From: Bacteroidota bacterium
GTDB taxonomy: Bacteria; Bacteroidota; Bacteroidia; Chitinophagales; LD1
Reading direction: 5' to 3'
Assembly (NCBI GenBank): GCA_018267355.1
Contig: JAFDYP010000192.1
Coordinates: forward strand, 1-7,582
Length of the DNA: 7,582 nt
Part shown: piece after piece, positions 1-6,159 of the stretch
Layout of the letters: each line of letters starts with the position of its first letter
Numbering within the stretch: the stretch's first letter is position 1
Notes under the pieces: generated by a model
Seen by the model: only the letters and a program-made list of their open reading frames with translations
The model's database searches: none
Told to the model about the DNA's origin: nothing
Position numbers and translations under genes: made by a program

Positions 1-1247
1 GAGTATTTAAGATGACCGCTGCGCACATCTCCTATCATCGTAGCCACTATCAGGATCCGAATTACATTGTCCCTTCGGACATTGCCGGGTGGCCGGCAAA
101 CGGAAATACCTCAAATGGTGAACCGCAGAAGATAGCTCCTTTTGTAGACCTAAACGGGAATAACTTGTACGAACCAGAGCTGGGTGACTATCCGGATATT
201 TATGGTGATGAGGCTATCTTCCTTGTCCTCAATGATTCTTTGGCAGCGAGCTATTACAATTGTACACGCATACACGCCGAAATACATATTATGGCCTATG
301 CATTTTATGCTTCTCCTGATAGCCCGCTGTTCAATACGACTTTTTTGCATTTCACCATATTCAGCAGAGCAAATGAGGATTATCATGACATGCGCTTTTC
401 CGGCAGGTTTGCGCCGGGCATACAATGTGTGGCAGATGATGTAGCTGGCTGTGATACCAGTCTGAATAGCTATTTTATCTACCGTAGGAGATATGACCCT
501 ATGGGTGATCCAGCCTGCTCAAATGTAGGACTAGGATACGGAGCGGATAAGGTGGCACAGGGTTTTACTTTCCTAAATAGTCGTCTTAGGGCATTTGCCA
601 TAGCCGGATATGGCACACCTGTAGAACCTGATTGCGATATGATCAGGAATATGCAGATGGGGGCCTGGTATAATGGTGCAGCGGTTACTTCCACAGGTAA
701 CGGTAATACCGGTTTGGGCAATACAACCTCATACATCTATTCCGGAGACCCGCAGGACTCAACACAGTGGTCGGAAATTCACAACAACTCTGCATTGATC
801 CAGACAGGTAGGGACGTGATTGGTACTGTAGAGATCGATACTTTTAAATCAGGGGAGAGTGTAGACATAGATATGGCTTTAAATACAGCTTTTGCGCCTG
901 ATACAGCTCTCGCCTTCTCTGAGATCGGTGTGCTAAAAAATAACATCAGAGCGATACAGCAACTCTACGACCGGGGCGCTCTCTTTCATTCGGCGTCAGT
1001 GACAAATGGGGTGAAGAATATAGCCGAAGAAAAAATTGAGGTCTATCCTGTACCCGCTGTATCGTCCCTATACCTCAATCAGAATGTGGTGGGGATGCAT
1101 TGTACAATAATAGATGCGACAGGCAGAGAGTATGTCGCCAGTGTGGCTGGAAAAAAACTGGACATATCCAGCCTGGCCGCCGGAGTCTATTTATTGCATA
1201 TTGCTGATGGTTCTCATTCCAGCAACCTCAGGTTTATCAAAGAGTAA
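1..1247 (+). CDS. T9SS type A sorting domain protein, 5'-truncated secreted protein
   Basis: This is the C-terminal part of a secreted or surface protein of unknown activity. The frame is open to the window edge (codons GTA TTT AAG precede the ATG at 12, and they fit the family), so that ATG is probably internal and the signal peptide lies outside the window. Numbering from that ATG, residues 42-61 carry a Bacteroidota-typical block, APFVDLNGN then YEPELGDYP, with Asp/Asn spacing that could bind calcium. The block continues into a GDEAIFLVLND motif. Residues about 340-411 form the C-terminal sorting domain: IEVYPVPA, then LDISSLAAGVYLL, ending in RFIKE. In this family that domain targets the protein through the type IX secretion system and is removed at the surface. 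The middle region has no enzyme motif I recognise. The stop is TAA at 1245-1247, and the following 105 bp hold no gene. The T9SS assignment is firm; the function is unknown. Confidence 0.9.
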   Translation, partial: VFKMTAAHISYHRSHYQDPNYIVPSDIAGWPANGNTSNGEPQKIAPFVDLNGNNLYEPELGDYPDIYGDEAIFLVLNDSLAASYYNCTRIHAEIHIMAYAFYASPDSPLFNTTFLHFTIFSRANEDYHDMRFSGRFAPGIQCVADDVAGCDTSLNSYFIYRRRYDPMGDPACSNVGLGYGADKVAQGFTFLNSRLRAFAIAGYGTPVEPDCDMIRNMQMGAWYNGAAVTSTGNGNTGLGNTTSYIYSGDPQDSTQWSEIHNNSALIQTGRDVIGTVEIDTFKSGESVDIDMALNTAFAPDTALAFSEIGVLKNNIRAIQQLYDRGALFHSASVTNGVKNIAEEKIEVYPVPAVSSLYLNQNVVGMHCTIIDATGREYVASVAGKKLDISSLAAGVYLLHIADGSHSSNLRFIKE

Positions 1248-1322
1248 GACAGGTTTTCATTGGTACTTTTCCGCTTACTGAAATTTAACTGCCATTTTCC
1301 AAAAAGCATTTAACTTTCCACA

Positions 1323-1344
1323 CGGCCATCCTAAACCGTGGCCG
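1323..1344 (+). promoter_or_regulatory. Hairpin in the leader of the carboxylase beta-subunit gene
   Basis: CGGCCA at 1323-1328 and TGGCCG at 1339-1344 are perfect reverse complements. A possible T-G wobble (1329/1338) makes 7 bp around an 8-nt loop. The stem covers the GTG at 1338, the first possible start of the downstream gene, and ends 8 bases before the ATG at 1353. No T-tract follows, so it is not an intrinsic terminator. Just upstream, TAACTTTC at 1311-1318 is one base from the Bacteroidota -7 element TAnnTTTG, but no clear -33 TTTG sits at the right distance. If that promoter were real, the hairpin would lie at the 5' end of the mRNA. The hairpin is seen; a regulatory role is inferred. 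Confidence 0.3.
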
Positions 1345-1352
1345 CCCAGACC

Positions 1353-2945
1353 ATGTCCGTATTCAGATCTAAGATCAACCGCAACTCCGATAGCTACCAG
1401 CGCAATCTGGAGCAGATGCAGGAGAAAATAAAGGAGCTCGAAAGCAAGCAAAAAGAGGCCCTCTTTCAGGGAGAGGCCAAGTACCTGGAGCGCACGAAGA
1501 AGGCTGGTCGCCTGCTGGCGCGTGAGCGCATAGAGCTGCTGCTGGATCAGGACTCTCCTTTCATGGAGTTGCTGCCATTTGCAGGCTGGGGTATGGACGG
1601 ATTTGGTACAGGCGGGACCATCGTGGCCGGTATCGGCTTCGTGAGCGGCCGCCTCTGCATGCTCAATTCAAACATCGGTACGATCAAGGGTGGCGCAGTA
1701 GACTACGCCACCCTGCAGAAGGGCCTGCGCATAGGCGAGATAGCACGCGACAATCGCCTGCCCATGATCAATATGGTAGAGTCTGCCGGTGCCAATCTGC
1801 CTGACCAGGCCAAGATATTCAACTACGGTGGGGCCAATTTTCGGGAGATCACGCGCAGGTCTCAGGCGGGTATACCGACCATTTCCGTTGTCTTTGGCAG
1901 CAGTACTGCCGGCGGTGCCTATATACCCGGCATGTCAGACTATGCCATCTTTGTGAAAGATGAAGCAAAGGTATTTCTCGCCGGTCCACCACTCGTGCGC
2001 ATGGCTACCAATGAGATCACAGATGAGGAGTCGCTCGGCGGCGCGAGGATGCACAGTACGATATCAGGAGTCTCAGACTACATGGCCGAGGATGAGATGG
2101 ACGCTATCCGACTGGCGCGTGAGATCGTGGCTCAGCTCCATGAACCCGAAGAGGTGCATCCGCAACTGGCCAAGGAACCACTATATGACAGCGAGGAAAT
2201 ACTGGGCGTAGTATCTGCAGATGTGCGTACCCCTTTTGATCAGCGCGAGCTGATAGCGCGCATCGTAGATGGTTCTGATTTTTCAGAATTCAAGCCGCTC
2301 TATGGCGCTACACTCATCACGGGATATGCACATATAGACGGCTACCGCATCGGTATATTGGCCAATAACGGTGTGCTATTCTCCGAAGCGGCCAATAAAG
2401 GCGCTCAGTTTATCCAACTGTGCAATCAGAATAATACGCCGCTGCTCTTTCTGCAGAATATCACCGGCTTTATGGTCGGTAAAAAATATGAAGAGGAAGG
2501 CATCATCAAGCATGGTGCAAAGCTGATCAATGCGGTGAGCAATAGTACGGTGCCCGCCATCACGATCATCACCGGAGCCAGCTACGGTGCGGGCAACTAT
2601 GCCATGTGCGGGCGCGCCTATAATCCCCGGTTTCTCTTCTCCTATCCCCAGTCGCGTATCGCCGTGATGGGCCCTGACCAGCTGGCGGGCGTGATGCAGA
2701 CCATAGGCCGCGCAGCAGCCGAGAAGTCAGGCATACAGTACGACGAAGAACAGGGCAAACAAATGGCGGGCTACATGGTGAAGGAAGCAGAGAAGCAAAG
2801 TAACGCCTGGTATGCATCCGGGCAGCTATGGGACGATGGCGTGATAGACCCGCGCGACACGCGCAACTATCTCAAGCTCTGCCTGCAAGTCATACACCGC
2901 ACAGAGATAAAAGGTGCCGAAGGGTTTGGAGTGTTTAGAATGTAG
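1353..2945 (+). CDS. Acyl-CoA carboxylase beta (carboxyltransferase) subunit, methylcrotonyl/geranyl-CoA type
   Basis: This cytoplasmic subunit moves carboxyl groups from carboxybiotin to an acyl-CoA. It has 530 residues from the ATG at 1353, the usual length for methylcrotonyl-CoA carboxylase (MCC) beta. I chose this start because MSVFRSKIN aligns with MCC-beta N-termini and because GTG 1338 lies in a hairpin stem; the GTG start would add five residues. Both crotonase-like halves are present. The N-terminal half has ESAGANLP and a glycine-rich oxyanion segment, SSTAGGAYIPGMSD (about 183-196), then FLAGPPLV. The C-terminal half has NITGFMVGKKYEEEGIIKHG, GASYGAGNYAMCGRAYNPRF (about 408-426) and the typical MCC ending FGVFRM. 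The GAGNYAMCGRAY block favours the methylcrotonyl/geranyl branch over propionyl-CoA carboxylase. No leucine-degradation neighbours are visible, so the substrate stays open. The partner alpha subunit lies 482 bp downstream, beyond a GxxExxY gene. Confidence 0.93.
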   Translation: MSVFRSKINRNSDSYQRNLEQMQEKIKELESKQKEALFQGEAKYLERTKKAGRLLARERIELLLDQDSPFMELLPFAGWGMDGFGTGGTIVAGIGFVSGRLCMLNSNIGTIKGGAVDYATLQKGLRIGEIARDNRLPMINMVESAGANLPDQAKIFNYGGANFREITRRSQAGIPTISVVFGSSTAGGAYIPGMSDYAIFVKDEAKVFLAGPPLVRMATNEITDEESLGGARMHSTISGVSDYMAEDEMDAIRLAREIVAQLHEPEEVHPQLAKEPLYDSEEILGVVSADVRTPFDQRELIARIVDGSDFSEFKPLYGATLITGYAHIDGYRIGILANNGVLFSEAANKGAQFIQLCNQNNTPLLFLQNITGFMVGKKYEEEGIIKHGAKLINAVSNSTVPAITIITGASYGAGNYAMCGRAYNPRFLFSYPQSRIAVMGPDQLAGVMQTIGRAAAEKSGIQYDEEQGKQMAGYMVKEAEKQSNAWYASGQLWDDGVIDPRDTRNYLKLCLQVIHRTEIKGAEGFGVFRM

Positions 2946-2948
2946 TCT

Positions 2949-2990
2949 ATGATTTGTTTGATTCTTATGATTCCGATGATTAGTAATGAT
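2949..2990 (+). repeat. Left 9-nt periodic ATGATTNNN array
   Basis: Units start at 2949 (ATGATTTGT), 2958 (TTGATTCTT), 2967 (ATGATTCCG), 2976 (ATGATTAGT, plus one A) and 2986 (ATGATAAAA). The spacing is 9, 9, 9 and 10 nt. The array begins 3 bases after the stop of the carboxyltransferase gene, and its last unit contains the ATG of the GxxExxY gene. The same unit occurs in reverse complement on the other side of that gene. The pattern is read directly from the sequence; its role is not known to me. Confidence 0.65.
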
Positions 2991-3390
2991 AAAAGAGGAG
3001 TGTAAATATTCTGAACTGACCGGGTGCATCATCAGGTGCGCTATGACAGTGCATTCTGCTCTAGGCAATGGTTTTCCTGAGATCATATATCAGCGCGCAC
3101 TGGCTATAGAATTTGAGGAGAGTGACATTCGGTTTCAGCAGGAGTTTGAAATGCCGGTTTATTTCAAACAAAGATTCATAGGCAATAGGCGGGTAGATTT
3201 TTTAGTAGAAGAAGTCATTTCAGTGGAATTGAAAGCAAAGAAGAACCTGGAGGATGCGCACTACGCACAAGGAATAAATTATCTGGAAGCCTACAACCTT
3301 GAGGTCGGTCTCCTGATAAATTTTGGCGAAAGTAGCTTGGTCTTCAAAAGGCTGACAAATAAAAAATTCAAGTCAGCACAGGCTTCTTAG
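2986..3390 (+). CDS. GxxExxY family protein (PD-(D/E)XK nuclease-like)
   Basis: This is a small cytoplasmic protein of 134 residues, the normal length for the GxxExxY family, which is widespread and often multicopy in Bacteroidota. The name-giving motif is G29-F-P-E32-I-I-Y35, preceded by the usual helix ending in HSALGNG. Residues D71 (in RRVDFLV) and E81-L-K83 (in SVELKA) fit the D...ExK core of PD-(D/E)XK nucleases. Q95 and the YLEAYNL helix and a LINFG strand near 110-114 complete the family pattern. Nuclease activity is inferred from the fold and, as far as I know, has no established biological role. The gene sits 40 bp after the beta-subunit gene and 37 bp before the alpha-subunit gene, flanked by inverted 9-nt repeats, and its codons look more AT-rich than those of both neighbours. 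It is probably carried along in the carboxylase transcript. Family assignment is confident; function is unknown. Confidence 0.88.
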   Translation: MIKEECKYSELTGCIIRCAMTVHSALGNGFPEIIYQRALAIEFEESDIRFQQEFEMPVYFKQRFIGNRRVDFLVEEVISVELKAKKNLEDAHYAQGINYLEAYNLEVGLLINFGESSLVFKRLTNKKFKSAQAS

Positions 3391-3396
3391 TGTTTT

Positions 3397-3429
3397 CATC
3401 ATACAAATCATACCAATCAATAAGATCAT
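3397..3429 (-). repeat. Right 9-nt periodic array, inverted copy of the left array
   Basis: Six-base cores start at 3397 (CATCAT), 3406 (AATCAT), 3415 (AATCAA) and 3424 (GATCAT), exactly 9 nt apart. Read on the opposite strand from the outside inward, the units are ATGATCTTA, TTGATTGGT, ATGATTTGT and ATGATGAAA. They match the left array, and the innermost units of both arrays (ATGATAAAA on the left, ATGATGAAA here) differ by one base. The last core overlaps the ATG of the alpha-subunit gene at 3428. Confidence 0.62.
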
Positions 3430-5392
3430 GGTCAAAAAGATACTAATAGCGAACCGAGGTGAAATAGCGATACGCGTCATGCGTACCGCACGAGATATGG
3501 GCATCAGTACGGTAGCAGTCTATTCTGATGCGGATAGAGATGCCCTGTTTGTACGCACAGCTGATGAGGCAGTCTGCATAGGTGGCACACATGCCTCAGA
3601 GAGCTACCTCGTACAGGACAAGATCATAGCAGCCGCAGTGCAGACCGGTGCTGATGCCATACATCCGGGGTATGGCTTCCTGTCCGAGAATGCATCCTTC
3701 TCCCAGCGCTGCGCTGATGAAGGCATCACCTTTATCGGGCCCACGGCTGCGGCTATCACTGCTATGGGCTCCAAGATCGGTGCCAAGGAGCTGATGAAGA
3801 AGGCCGGCGTACCAGTAGTGCCCGGATACAATGGTGCGGACCAGACCCCTGCCACACTGCTAAAAGAAGCCGAGAAAATAGGCTATCCTATCCTGCTCAA
3901 AGCGTCTGCCGGCGGCGGTGGCAAGGGCATGAGGATCGTAAACAAAGCTGATGAACTCGAGGCAGCTATAGAGGGTGCTTCCCGCGAAGCCACTAAGAGC
4001 TTTGGTGATGGCAGCCTGCTCATGGAGAAATACTTCCCATCTGCCAAACATATCGAGTTTCAGATCTTTGGTGACAAGCACGGGAATTATACACATTTCT
4101 ATGACAGGGAATGCTCGCTGCAGCGCCGCTATCAGAAAGTAATAGAGGAAAGTCCATCGCCATCACTGACAGAGACGCTGCGCAGGCAGATGGGTGAGGA
4201 GGCTGTAGCTGCGGCTCGTTCTATAGAGTACAGCAATGCGGGTACTGTAGAGTTTATCCTGGACCAGAGCGGCAGTTTCTACTTTCTGGAGGTCAACACG
4301 CGACTGCAAGTAGAACACCCCGTGACGGAGGAAACCACAGGACTGGACCTGGTGAGGCTGCAGATAGAAATAGCACAGGGTATGCCGCTGACCGTCAGCG
4401 CCGAGACGGTCAGACAATCCGGCCACTCTATCGAGTGTCGTGTGTGTGCGGAAGATCCGGAGAATAACTTTTTCCCTGCTACAGGAGAGATACTATACTG
4501 GCATGAGCCGCAGCTCCAGGGTGTGCGCTATGATAGCGGTGTGGTGAGTGGCAGCGAGGTAGATGTGTTTTACGACTCGCTGATCTCAAAGGTGATATCC
4601 AGAGGCGCTACGCGCACCGAGGCTATCCAGCGGATGGTATATGCCCTCGATCATATGGCCGTGCTCGGCATCACTACCAATAAGGATTTTCTGAAGGAGC
4701 TCCTGCTGAATCCATCTTTTACGGATGGATCCTTTGATACAAAGCTGATAGAGCGGCAGTATACCGGCTATCGCAAATCTATAAGCGAGCGGGGGCGCCG
4801 CGACTCGGCCATCGCGGCACTACTGTATGACTGGCACCAGCGCCATGCACAAACATCATTTGCCCGGTCACTCAATGGCTGGCGCAATATCAGCTATCAA
4901 CCGCAGATCTTTCTGCTGGAATACGCCGGAGAGCCACTGACCGTCTCCTATGAATATGCCGGTGAAAACCGTTTTGAAGTGTATATCAATGATGCAGTAC
5001 TGGACATTGTCCTGACGGAGGTCAGCGGCCACCGCCTCACCTGCGTGATAGATGGCTACAGGCTATCCTATTACATCGCGCGTGGTGGGACCGAGATATT
5101 TGTACAGAGTGCGGCTCATGGTACTTTCAGGTTCAGGGAGGTGCCACGGTTTCCGGAGCCGGGCGCTGCCCTTGCTGCCGGCGGCTACGCGGCGCCTATG
5201 CCCGGAGAGGTCATCAAGGTGCTCGTGCAGCCCGGAGATAAAGTGAAAGCAGGCAAAGGCCTGCTCGTCATGAGCTCCATGAAAATGGAAACCACCATAG
5301 AGGCGCACAGCGATGGCGAGGTAGAGGAAATCTTCGTGACTGACAAGCAGTTTGTAGAGGCAGATACGGTATTGCTAAAGATGAAGGAGTAG
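3428..5392 (+). CDS. Acyl-CoA carboxylase alpha subunit (biotin carboxylase plus biotin carrier domain)
   Basis: This 654-residue cytoplasmic subunit carboxylates its own biotin using ATP and bicarbonate and hands the carboxyl group to the beta subunit. Residues 1 to about 445 form the biotin carboxylase. The N-terminus is KKILIANRGEIAIRV, the ATP-grasp glycine loop is at 160-168 (SAGGGGKGM), and the catalytic block EVNTRLQVEHP covers 288-298. K116, K158, H208, E275, E288, N290, R292, E296 and R338 correspond to active-site residues of E. coli biotin carboxylase. Residues about 460-575 form the linker/BT region that docks to the beta subunit in this class. The biotinyl carrier domain spans about 587-654, with the biotin-accepting K619 in SSMKMET; the usual Ala before MKM is Ser. 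The length suits methylcrotonyl- or propionyl-CoA carboxylase alpha. All key residues are present, so the enzyme should be active. The substrate must be judged from the beta subunit. The start codon falls in the last unit of the repeat array. Confidence 0.95.
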   Translation: MVKKILIANRGEIAIRVMRTARDMGISTVAVYSDADRDALFVRTADEAVCIGGTHASESYLVQDKIIAAAVQTGADAIHPGYGFLSENASFSQRCADEGITFIGPTAAAITAMGSKIGAKELMKKAGVPVVPGYNGADQTPATLLKEAEKIGYPILLKASAGGGGKGMRIVNKADELEAAIEGASREATKSFGDGSLLMEKYFPSAKHIEFQIFGDKHGNYTHFYDRECSLQRRYQKVIEESPSPSLTETLRRQMGEEAVAAARSIEYSNAGTVEFILDQSGSFYFLEVNTRLQVEHPVTEETTGLDLVRLQIEIAQGMPLTVSAETVRQSGHSIECRVCAEDPENNFFPATGEILYWHEPQLQGVRYDSGVVSGSEVDVFYDSLISKVISRGATRTEAIQRMVYALDHMAVLGITTNKDFLKELLLNPSFTDGSFDTKLIERQYTGYRKSISERGRRDSAIAALLYDWHQRHAQTSFARSLNGWRNISYQPQIFLLEYAGEPLTVSYEYAGENRFEVYINDAVLDIVLTEVSGHRLTCVIDGYRLSYYIARGGTEIFVQSAAHGTFRFREVPRFPEPGAALAAGGYAAPMPGEVIKVLVQPGDKVKAGKGLLVMSSMKMETTIEAHSDGEVEEIFVTDKQFVEADTVLLKMKE

Positions 5393-5486
5393 TGGCGTCA
5401 TTAAACCTTCATTTAAAACGTATTAACCGAGAAACACGCCGATATTGGGCCTGTTGCTATAATATTACGGTCAAATAAATGCTTCT

Positions 5487-5933
5487 ATGCACAAAATTAG
5501 CTACCTGTTCCTGTTGCCCCTGATATTGCTGCTCGGCTGCGGCAAAAGCCAGAACGAAAAAGACGATGCCATCCTGAAGAAGTATATCAGTGATCACCAG
5601 CTTAACGCAGTGGCAGAGCCAAACGGCCTCTACTATGTAGAGACGCAGGCAGGCACAGGCGGTAGTCCTACTGCTACCAGCACGGTCTGGGTCAACTATA
5701 CTGGTTATTTTATTGACGGGACTATATTTGATCAGTCCGTCAGTGGTACGCCTGTGCAGCTCAACCTTGCCAATACCATAGGTGGCTGGCAGGAAGGGAT
5801 ACCGCTGATGAAGAAGACCGGTAAAGCAAAATTGCTGGTCCCGTCATTGTTGGGCTATGGAGCATATGGCAGCGGTAGTGTTCCCGGCAATACCTGCCTG
5901 ATCTTTGATGTAGAGTTGGTCAATTTCCAATAG
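5487..5933 (+). CDS. FKBP-type peptidyl-prolyl cis-trans isomerase, lipoprotein
   Basis: This is a small single-domain proline isomerase or chaperone of the cell envelope, 148 residues long. The N-terminus is a lipoprotein signal: M-H-K, a hydrophobic run, then the lipobox LLGC with the lipidated C18. After a short polar linker the FKBP domain spans about 42-148. It has VWVNYTGYFIDGTIFDQS (strand with the conserved Tyr and FD pair), IGGWQEGIPLMKKTGKAKLLV (the Trp-containing floor of the binding pocket), a GYGAYG flap and the closing block VPGNTCLIFDVELVNF. These are standard FKBP signatures, so isomerase activity is likely. Periplasmic folding is the usual role and the client is unknown. ENEKDD-like acidic residues after the Cys (E24, K25, D26, D27) may favour surface export. 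The gene lies 94 bp after the carboxylase alpha gene and is probably transcribed separately or by readthrough. TATAAT at 5458-5463 has no matching -35. A terminator candidate follows. Confidence 0.9.
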   Translation: MHKISYLFLLPLILLLGCGKSQNEKDDAILKKYISDHQLNAVAEPNGLYYVETQAGTGGSPTATSTVWVNYTGYFIDGTIFDQSVSGTPVQLNLANTIGGWQEGIPLMKKTGKAKLLVPSLLGYGAYGSGSVPGNTCLIFDVELVNFQ

Positions 5934-5945
5934 TAATATCAGCCT

Positions 5946-5974
5946 CCTTGCTTAAACTATAGGCTAAGGTTTTT
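5946..5974 (+). terminator. Probable intrinsic terminator after the FKBP gene
   Basis: CCTTGCTTA (5946-5954) pairs with TAGGC and AAGG (5960-5964 and 5966-5969), with one bulged T at 5965 and one G-T pair. This gives nine base pairs around the 5-nt loop AACTA. Five T residues follow immediately at 5970-5974. It begins 12 bases after the FKBP stop codon. The stem is only moderately GC-rich, so confidence is moderate. It would separate the FKBP gene from the low-complexity gene downstream. Confidence 0.5.
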
Positions 5975-6159
5975 CCCGCTTCAGGTATTATTTCTACATA
6001 CACTTTTCTATACAGGCAGCATTGTTTTACTCAAGGCAGCTTGCAATGTTTTGCCCATCTTACCGCAAAGATTTGTAGCACAATCCTATCTGGTTTGAGT
6101 ACCCCTGTGGCATATCCTTTGGATGCATTCCTTATTCCAATAAATAAAAACTAAACAAC
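5975..6159 (+). promoter_or_regulatory. Leader region of the low-complexity protein gene
   Basis: This stretch holds no credible ORF. It should contain the promoter of the gene starting at 6160. The last 20 bases before the ATG are almost only A, T and C with runs of A, the typical Bacteroidota initiation context without a Shine-Dalgarno sequence. AGGCAGC occurs twice, at 6014-6020 and 6034-6040, exactly 20 nt apart, and each copy is followed by a TGTTTT-containing stretch. TTTG motifs occur at 6072-6075, 6094-6097 and 6118-6121, the last inside TATCCTTTG, near the -7 consensus TAnnTTTG but with one extra base. I cannot fix a promoter with confidence. Confidence 0.3.

Larger units (their letters stand above)
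2949..3429. other. Putative small cassette: GxxExxY gene with inverted 9-nt repeat arrays
   Basis: The segment between the two carboxylase subunit genes consists almost only of a GxxExxY gene and the two repeat arrays, which face each other in inverted orientation. Alpha and beta subunit genes of this enzyme class commonly lie next to each other, so an unrelated, visibly more AT-rich gene between them suggests an insertion. No transposase and no target-site duplication is visible, so the segment would be non-autonomous if mobile. The alternative is an old operon arrangement with degenerate intergenic repeats. The boundaries are approximate. Confidence 0.35.

Noticed and set aside
12..14. ATG at 12 as the true start of the first gene.
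   Set aside because: The frame stays open upstream, the preceding codons fit the family, and a T9SS cargo protein needs a signal peptide that is absent after this ATG.
5395..5440. GGCGT and ACGCC after the alpha-subunit gene as a terminator stem.
   Set aside because: Only 5 bp with a loop of more than 30 nt and no T-tract.
5458..5463. TATAAT before the FKBP gene as a promoter -10 box.
   Set aside because: No -35 box at proper spacing, and Bacteroidota housekeeping promoters use a different consensus (TTTG and TAnnTTTG).
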